Shown here: positions 59,172 to 64,000 of the stretch, one piece after another
How the letters are laid out: each line of letters starts with the position of its first letter
How positions within the stretch are numbered: position 1 is the first letter of the stretch
Source of the DNA: CAWUEZ02 sp963921355
Lineage (GTDB): Bacteria > Pseudomonadota > Alphaproteobacteria > Thalassobaculales > Thalassobaculaceae
Length of the DNA: 64,000 nucleotides
Reading direction: 5' to 3'
NCBI GenBank assembly: GCA_963921355.3
Contig: OZ001190.1
Coordinates: forward strand, 2,170,001 to 2,234,000
Made by a program: the position numbers and the translations under genes
The notes under the pieces: model-generated
Told to the model about the DNA's origin: nothing
The model's input: only the letters and a program-made list of their open reading frames with translations
Databases searched by the model: none

Positions 59172-60887
59172 ATGATCAGCGTCTTGCGTATCTTCTACAG
59201 CGCGCCAGGCACGAACCCCTGGCTCGTGCTCGGGTGTCTCCTGCTGGCCGGGCTGGCGGAGGGTGTCGGCCTTGCCACGCTGCTGCCTTTACTGTCGCTC
59301 GCCATCGGGGAGAGCGGCGGCGAGACAACCTCGGCGATTTCCGAGGCGGTTCGCGGCGCGCTCGCCCAGGTTGGGCTGAACCCGGGTTTGGGCCAGCTGC
59401 TGGCGCTGGTGGTCGGCGGCATCGTGCTGAAATGCCTGCTGACCCTGGCCGCCATGCGCTACGTCGGACGTGCCATGGCCGATGTCGCCACCGGTCTGCG
59501 CGCGGACCTGATCACCAGCCTGCTGGCGGCGCGCTGGGCGTTCTTCACCGGCCAGCCGCTGGGCCGGGTTGCCAACGCGGTCAGCGTCGACGCGACCCGG
59601 GCCGGCCGGGCCTACCTCATGGCCGCCAATTTCCAGGTGCACCTCATCCAGACCGGCATCTACGCCGTGGTTGCCGCCCTGGTGTCCTGGAAGCTGGCCC
59701 TGGTGGCCCTGGCGATCGGCGGCAGCATCGCGCTTATCCTGCATTTCCTCGTTCGGATCAGCCGAAAGGCCGGCCGCCAGCAGGTCCGGCGGACCTCCGA
59801 GCTGGTGGTCTACCTCACCGATGCGCTCGGCAACGTCAAACCGTTGAAGGCGATGGCCAAGTCGGGCCATTTCGCCGGCCTGTTCGCGCGCAAAATCCAG
59901 CAGCTCAACAAGGCGCTGCTGCGCCAGGTCTTCAGCCAGCACGCGTTGAAGAACCTGGAAGAGATGCTGGTGGCGATCATCATCGGCGCCGGGTTCTACG
60001 CGGCCATGGTTCATTGGGAGCTGGCCCTGTCCCAACTGCTGGTGATGGGGCTGCTGTTGCTGCGGTCGGTGTCCAGCGTCGGCAAGGTTCAGCGCCAGCT
60101 CCAGAAGGCGGTTCAGTCCGAGGCGGCGTTCTGGTCTCTGCACCGGCTCATCGGCGAGGTGCGTGAGGCGCACGAGCATCGTCCCGGGAAGCGGCAGCCC
60201 AGCCTGGACCAGGCCTGCACCGTCGACGGCGTCTCGTTCTCATTTGATGGCCGGCCGGTACTCTCCGATATCGACCTGACGATTCCTGCCGGTGGCCTGA
60301 CGGTCATCACCGGAACATCGGGCGTGGGCAAAACGACCCTGACGGATCTGGTGCTCGGTCTGCACGAGCCGACCGGCGGGCGGATCCTGCTGGATGGCGT
60401 TCCGCTCACCGAGATCGATGTGACCGCGTGGCGCGGCCTGGTGGGCTATGTGCCCCAGGACCCGGTCCTGTTCCACGACACGGTGCTTGCCAACGTCACC
60501 CTCGGCGATCCGCGCATCGACACCGAGGCGGCGCGCCGCGTCCTGGCATCCGCCGGTATTCTCGACACGGTCGACGCTCTGCCGGACGGGCTGGACAGCT
60601 TTGTCGGCGAACGCGGAGCAAAGCTGTCCGGGGGGCAGCGCCAGCGCATCGCACTCGCCCGCGCCCTGGCGGGCCATCCCAAGCTGCTGATTCTGGATGA
60701 GGTGACGAGCGCGCTCGATCCCGAGACCGAACGCTCCATCTGTCGCAACATTCAGGCGCTCGGCGACGACATCACGGTTCTCGCGGTCACCCACAGCGAC
60801 GCCTGGGTCGATATCGCCGACCGCACCTACCGGCTCGATCAGGACGGTGCTCATCTGCTGACCGCCGACGAACGTCGGCGCGCCTGA
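59172..60887 (+). CDS. ABC exporter, fused membrane and ATPase domains
   Basis: 571 residues. Membrane domain with about six helices (LVLGCLLLAGLAEGVGLATL; GQLLALVVGGIVLKCLLTLA; IYAVVAALVSWKLALVALAI). ATPase domain: Walker A ITGTSGVGKTTL, Q-loop VGYVPQDPVLFHDT, signature LSGGQRQRIALA, Walker B KLLILDEVTSALD, H-loop AVTHSD. Organisation is that of MsbA/PglK-type lipid or glycolipid flippases. Neighbouring glycosyltransferase genes suggest export of a glycan or lipid-linked sugar. The GTG/ATG start region adjoins the truncated acyltransferase gene. Confidence 0.88.
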   Translation: MISVLRIFYSAPGTNPWLVLGCLLLAGLAEGVGLATLLPLLSLAIGESGGETTSAISEAVRGALAQVGLNPGLGQLLALVVGGIVLKCLLTLAAMRYVGRAMADVATGLRADLITSLLAARWAFFTGQPLGRVANAVSVDATRAGRAYLMAANFQVHLIQTGIYAVVAALVSWKLALVALAIGGSIALILHFLVRISRKAGRQQVRRTSELVVYLTDALGNVKPLKAMAKSGHFAGLFARKIQQLNKALLRQVFSQHALKNLEEMLVAIIIGAGFYAAMVHWELALSQLLVMGLLLLRSVSSVGKVQRQLQKAVQSEAAFWSLHRLIGEVREAHEHRPGKRQPSLDQACTVDGVSFSFDGRPVLSDIDLTIPAGGLTVITGTSGVGKTTLTDLVLGLHEPTGGRILLDGVPLTEIDVTAWRGLVGYVPQDPVLFHDTVLANVTLGDPRIDTEAARRVLASAGILDTVDALPDGLDSFVGERGAKLSGGQRQRIALARALAGHPKLLILDEVTSALDPETERSICRNIQALGDDITVLAVTHSDAWVDIADRTYRLDQDGAHLLTADERRRA

Positions 60888-60897
60888 GCCCGGACCT

Positions 60898-60963
60898 CTA
60901 GAGCAGGTCCGTGTCAGATGGAATCGCTTTCGGCGGTCCATCTGACCGGTGAATCTGCTCTAG
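60898..60963. repeat. Dispersed palindromic repeat, copy 2
   Basis: 66 bp with outer arms CTAGAGCAG (60898-60906) / CTGCTCTAG (60955-60963) and inner perfect 10-bp arms GTCAGATGGA (60913-60922) / TCCATCTGAC (60937-60946). It is an inverted, about 85-90% similar copy of 20521-20580. It lies between convergent genes. Confidence 0.8.
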
Positions 60964-60986
60964 TTCTACGATTTAGAACGGATTCA

Positions 60987-61026
60987 CACGTTATGACGGA
61001 AACCACAGTGTTTCCGTCATAACGTG
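60987..61026. terminator. Strong hairpin between convergent genes
   Basis: A perfect 16-bp stem, CACGTTATGACGGAAA (60987-61002) and TTTCCGTCATAACGTG (61011-61026), with an 8-nt loop. It lies between the ABC exporter (+) and the glycosyltransferase-methyltransferase gene (-). It has no long U-run, but could terminate transcription in both directions. Confidence 0.55.
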
Positions 61027-61033
61027 ATCCGAT

Positions 61034-62437
61034 CTAGCCTTCGAAGACTCGGTCCTGCTTGCCGAACCGGCCTTTGAGCTGGGCGCACAGCCGCCACTTG
61101 ATCCCGGGATTGCGTGCCGCCGCACGCTCCAACTGCTCGCGCCACCACTCCGGCGGCTGAATGGTGCAGTGCGCGTTCTGCCCGTCCGGCAGGATCTTCT
61201 TGGCCGGGTAGCAGGCGGCGACCACGTACACGAACGACCCCGCATGACCGAAGATGCCATCCAGCACCCAGGGGATGTCTTCCTCGGGGATGTGTTCCAG
61301 AACGTCCGTGCTGATCACCCCGTCGAACTTGCCTTCAGGCGGTGCCGAGAACGGCTCGTAGCCGGGGTCATAGCAGGTCACCCGGGTCTGCCCCCAGTCC
61401 GGCAGGGCGCGGATCCGCGATCCGTCCGGCTCATCGGGATAGGGTTTGTAGAACAGACCCTTGCCGGCGCCGTAGTCGAGCACGGTCTTGCCGTCGGCGT
61501 GGCGGATCATGTCGGCGATCGGCGCGATGTGGTCGCGCAGGGATTTACCTGAAAAAACCTTCTCCGGCGGACGGCCGGTGTCCGGCGACCCCTCCTCGTG
61601 CATGACCTTGTAGAGCTCAAGCAGATGGAGGTAACCGGCGCTCGGCTGTTCGGCGGTGAACCGGGTGAACCCGGCGGCATCTGCGGCCGCTTCCAGCTCG
61701 AACCAGATGTTGCCGTTGGTGTTGTCCCGGTAACGCAACTGCTTGGGAAACGGCCGCCAGGGCTGCTTCTGCAGCGTCGTGTAGTGCAGGAGCTTCGACA
61801 CCCCCGGCTGATACTCGTGGTCGCGGGCGTTCCAGACCCCCGGCAGCGGTCCCCACATCCCGTCGACGGCCTGGACCTTGTCGCGGAAGAACTTGTGACG
61901 CTCGCCGCGTTCGGCGTCGCCGCGGTGCCAGATCGCTGCCATGCGCGCGCAGTCCAGCAGCATCACGGAGGTTTCGCGCTCGGTGATGCAGAGCTGGCCG
62001 CAGCCGCCCATGTCCATGTCGAACAGTTCGGCCGGATCGGACAGGTAGATCTGGTCGACATCGTTGTAGATCGCCCGACCCTCGCCCCCAGCGAGTTCGG
62101 GAATCGCATAGCGGTAGTTCGTGAAACCGGTTTTCCAGCGCGACCGGTCGAACCCTTTCAGGTTCTTCATCAGGTAGATCTCGTAGCGGCGCGCCGGATT
62201 GCGCACCTGGCGGATCGACCATACGAAGACCCGCTCGGCACGGTGCTGGGCGGTCTCGGTTCCGAGAAAGATGCGCACCGGCGGCAGCGGGCTCGGCTCG
62301 GTGCCCGGCTCAACGTCCAGCACGACCCGTTCGAGGGTCTCCCGCGTTCCCGGCGGCCGCGCGCGATTGAAGCTCAGCAGGTGCCCGATGCGCTTGTGAT
62401 AGTACTTGGTCTTGAAACTCGGTTGAGCGGCGGTCAA
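61034..62437 (-). CDS. Glycosyltransferase (GT8-like) fused to a SAM methyltransferase
   Basis: About 467 residues from TTG 62435-62437 (AGGAAAG upstream); an upstream TTG at 62497 is possible but reads through repeat-like codons. The N-terminal half looks like a GT8-type transferase: VRIFLGTETAQHRAERVFVW, RRYEIYLMKNLKGFDRSRWK, GEGRAIYNDVDQIYLSDPAE with the D-x-D, and CITERETSVMLLDCARMAA. The C-terminal third is a class I methyltransferase: KTVLDYGAGKGLFYKPYPD (SAM site), VTCYDPGYEPFS, FDGVISTDVLEHIPEEDIPW. It may transfer a sugar and then methylate the glycan. Its neighbour is another fused glycosyltransferase. Confidence 0.75.
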   Translation of the reverse strand: MTAAQPSFKTKYYHKRIGHLLSFNRARPPGTRETLERVVLDVEPGTEPSPLPPVRIFLGTETAQHRAERVFVWSIRQVRNPARRYEIYLMKNLKGFDRSRWKTGFTNYRYAIPELAGGEGRAIYNDVDQIYLSDPAELFDMDMGGCGQLCITERETSVMLLDCARMAAIWHRGDAERGERHKFFRDKVQAVDGMWGPLPGVWNARDHEYQPGVSKLLHYTTLQKQPWRPFPKQLRYRDNTNGNIWFELEAAADAAGFTRFTAEQPSAGYLHLLELYKVMHEEGSPDTGRPPEKVFSGKSLRDHIAPIADMIRHADGKTVLDYGAGKGLFYKPYPDEPDGSRIRALPDWGQTRVTCYDPGYEPFSAPPEGKFDGVISTDVLEHIPEEDIPWVLDGIFGHAGSFVYVVAACYPAKKILPDGQNAHCTIQPPEWWREQLERAAARNPGIKWRLCAQLKGRFGKQDRVFEG

Positions 62438-62527
62438 CAGCCTGACTTTCCTGTTCAGTTCGGGGCGAGGATTAGAGCAGAGCCGCGGCCTAGGCAAGGC
62501 TCGTCGCGCCAGGCCGGACTGCTCGGA

Positions 62528-63907
62528 CTACGCTTGCCCGGCGGTCGGCGCTGCGGCCTCCCGGGGTCCGGTCGCCTGCGCATTGTGGGTGGCCCAGCGC
62601 GCGGCCAGGGCGTCGCTCAGGATCACCAGTTCGCCGCGATACTGGCTCAACGCCGTGACCAGCAGCTGGACTTCGGTGTCGATTCCATGCCCGGGGGAAT
62701 AGGCGTTGGGCGTGACACTGTCACCCGGGTAGGCCCCGTCCGGGTGGCTGTAGAGATCGATGCCCGAGATCACCAGGCGATCCGGCTGCAGCGCGACCGC
62801 CGTGGCGATCATGGCGGCACCATTGGTCGGCCGGACGTCGCGCCACGGCGATCCGTACAGGAACAGACCGAAGCGTTCCGCCGTCGCATAGCGAACCCGC
62901 CCGGTCCAGGGCATCAGAAACCGGGTCAGGAGAAGCCGGGGTTCGGAGCGCAAGGTCTGAAGGCAGAAAATCGGGCCGCACAAGGCGGATACCGAAGCCT
63001 TCGTCCCGGTGAACACAACATCCGGACCCGTCAGAAAACCACGGCGCATCCAGACGTGTTTGACCCGAAACAGGCAGTCGAACCTTTGCGCCTCGACCAG
63101 GGGCCCTTCCGACGATGGGCCGTTGCCGAGGCACAGGATGGTCCGGGGATTGCCGAGCTCGCGGCGCAACTCCTCGATCGTGTCGATGCGCTGGACCTTG
63201 AAGGCCAGCAGTCGTCGCCAGAATGGTGAGTCCATGGTCGCCGCGACCAGCCGTTCCATCCGCTGTCGGTATGGCTTGCCGCGCCGGCGGGCCACTTTCT
63301 GGTCCTGGGTCAGCAACGGGTCGAGAACATCCAGAATGGATGGCGTCCAGGCTCCACGGTCGTCCGACAGCGTGCTGACCCGTTCGGCGGGCAGGCCCCG
63401 ATCGATCGACAATTGGCGTTGTGCTTCCGTGGCGACGAAAGCGTGTTTCACGTGCTGGAGGTCGGATGGGTCAGACAGTGTTGCAGCGTCTTCGGCGCCG
63501 GACGTCGACGGAGGTGGGGTCAACAGGACGACCGGCGCCCCCCGGTGCTCGGCCGCCGCAATCAGGCTGCGGCCGACATGGTCGCGGGGACCCAGCAGCA
63601 TCAGGCCGCGTACCCTGAGACCGACCATATAACGTCGCACGCAGACACCGATCGGCCAGGGCGGCGAGACGATCTGGGCGTCCGCGAACGTCTCCGACAA
63701 CCATTGCCGGAGCGCAGGGTTCGGGGCGCTGACGAGCAGTTCCAGCCGGGGAAACCGCTCGCGCAGGGCGTTCAATGTCGGCCCGATCGCCTCGAACGCG
63801 TGCCGGTCGTTCCCATGGACCCAGAACTTGCGCGAAACGGATCCTGAAACCAGACCGAAGCGCTCAAGCCAGGCTGGATGTCCGACGTTCGAGGACGTCC
63901 GGGTCAT
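62528..63907 (-). CDS. KDO-transferase-like domain fused to a GT29 (sialyltransferase-like) domain
   Basis: 459 residues. Residues about 25-190 resemble the N-terminal acceptor-binding domain of KDO transferases (WaaA): FWVHGNDRHAFEAIGPTLNA, LELLVSAPNPALRQWLSETF, SPPWPIGVCVRRYMVGLRVR. Residues about 255-430 have GT29 sialyltransferase-type motifs: ILCLGNGPSSEGPLVEAQRF, DCLFRVKHVWMRRGFLTGPD and RPTNGAAMIATAVALQPDRL with VISGIDLYSHPDGAYPGD. The usual C-terminal half of KDO transferases is absent. It may decorate a surface glycan with a nonulosonic-type acid. The start overlaps the upstream gene by 4 bp (ATGA). Confidence 0.75.
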   Translation of the reverse strand: MTRTSSNVGHPAWLERFGLVSGSVSRKFWVHGNDRHAFEAIGPTLNALRERFPRLELLVSAPNPALRQWLSETFADAQIVSPPWPIGVCVRRYMVGLRVRGLMLLGPRDHVGRSLIAAAEHRGAPVVLLTPPPSTSGAEDAATLSDPSDLQHVKHAFVATEAQRQLSIDRGLPAERVSTLSDDRGAWTPSILDVLDPLLTQDQKVARRRGKPYRQRMERLVAATMDSPFWRRLLAFKVQRIDTIEELRRELGNPRTILCLGNGPSSEGPLVEAQRFDCLFRVKHVWMRRGFLTGPDVVFTGTKASVSALCGPIFCLQTLRSEPRLLLTRFLMPWTGRVRYATAERFGLFLYGSPWRDVRPTNGAAMIATAVALQPDRLVISGIDLYSHPDGAYPGDSVTPNAYSPGHGIDTEVQLLVTALSQYRGELVILSDALAARWATHNAQATGPREAAAPTAGQA

Positions 63908-64000
63908 CGTCGCTGCTCCGCCGCGGTCGGCAACAGGGCGCGAACCCGCCGGACAAGCGCGTCCTCTGTCGGGTCCTCGGGCCGCCCGGCGGCCATGATC
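63904..64000 (-). CDS. Partial gene at window edge, 3' end only
   Basis: The last 31 codons of a reverse-strand gene are visible (IMAAGRPEDPTEDALVRRVR, then ALLPTAAEQRR and a stop). The TGA overlaps the ATG of the next gene, so it belongs to the same glycan operon. Too short to identify. Confidence 0.6.
   Translation of the reverse strand, partial: IMAAGRPEDPTEDALVRRVRALLPTAAEQRR

Noticed and set aside
1..64000. CRISPR arrays, tRNA or rRNA genes
   Set aside because: No regularly spaced repeats, cloverleaf with CCA-end pattern, or rRNA-like conserved stretches were seen by eye; a small tRNA could still be missed without a covariance search.

Overview
The window is GC-rich chromosomal DNA of what looks like a free-living, probably marine alphaproteobacterium of the Rhodospirillales type (inference). 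The signs are codon use, two tripartite TRAP transporters, catabolism of algal sulfonates and perhaps DMSP, dense c-di-GMP/histidine-kinase/chemosensory signalling, and CCGTCATCCCGG- and CCCCGGAT-type palindromic repeats between genes. No rRNA, tRNA or CRISPR array was seen.

Layout. (1) 1-9738, reverse strand: a prophage head-morphogenesis module of the SU10-like type: terminase small and large subunits, portal, small proteins, scaffold, major capsid and adaptor. It is decaying: the scaffold has a frameshift, and an unexpected TPR/glycosyltransferase gene carries a frameshift and a stop. (2) 9739-11455: a duplicated 3' end of a PAS-LuxR regulator gene, whose missing body has been replaced by a nucleotidyltransferase-fold gene behind twin 28-bp palindromes. 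(3) 11375-19602: PAS-LuxR regulator divergent from a catabolic operon (BKACE enzyme, TRAP transporter, fused 2-oxoacid dehydrogenase E1, RidA-like protein, HpcH aldolase). (4) 19816-20310: BLUF-like protein lacking the photoactive glutamine. (5) 20581-29658: a LacI-controlled operon for 2,3-dihydroxypropane-1-sulfonate (DHPS): TRAP uptake, HpsN-type dehydrogenase, two further dehydrogenases that fit the DHPS-epimerising role, and SuyAB sulfolactate sulfo-lyase giving pyruvate and sulfite. (6) 29785-35962: histidine kinase, diguanylate cyclase, PPOX flavoprotein, frameshifted DMSP-lyase-like cupin, PGM1-type peptide ligase. (7) 36030-38781: a small phage regulatory island (S24 repressor, DUF1064 protein, SANT/Myb-like protein). 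(8) 38905-42863: exported TPR-CHAT protease and a secreted partner. (9) 42883-46676: SDR, F420-reductase-like protein, LysR regulator, adenylate cyclase. (10) 46923-50502: MCP and CheR pseudogenes and an intact CheB. (11) 50675-55907: MFS transporter, pterin-binding-fold protein, hybrid kinase, response regulator. (12) about 55970-58830: a compact integrase-bearing element with small genes and a structured-RNA candidate, abutting a truncated phosphate acyltransferase gene. (13) 59172-64000: ABC exporter and fused glycosyltransferases for a surface glycan.

A recurring theme is gene damage. Five single-base frameshifts and three in-frame nonsense codons, each one C-to-T change from a glutamine codon, fall mostly in mobile or dispensable genes. 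This may be real decay, partly mixed with sequencing error. The best candidates for undescribed biology are the TPR-CHAT pair, the compact element with its RNA-like segment, the nucleotidyltransferase cassette, the PGM1-type ligase beside a DMSP-lyase-like gene, and the BKACE/E1 operon of unknown substrate.
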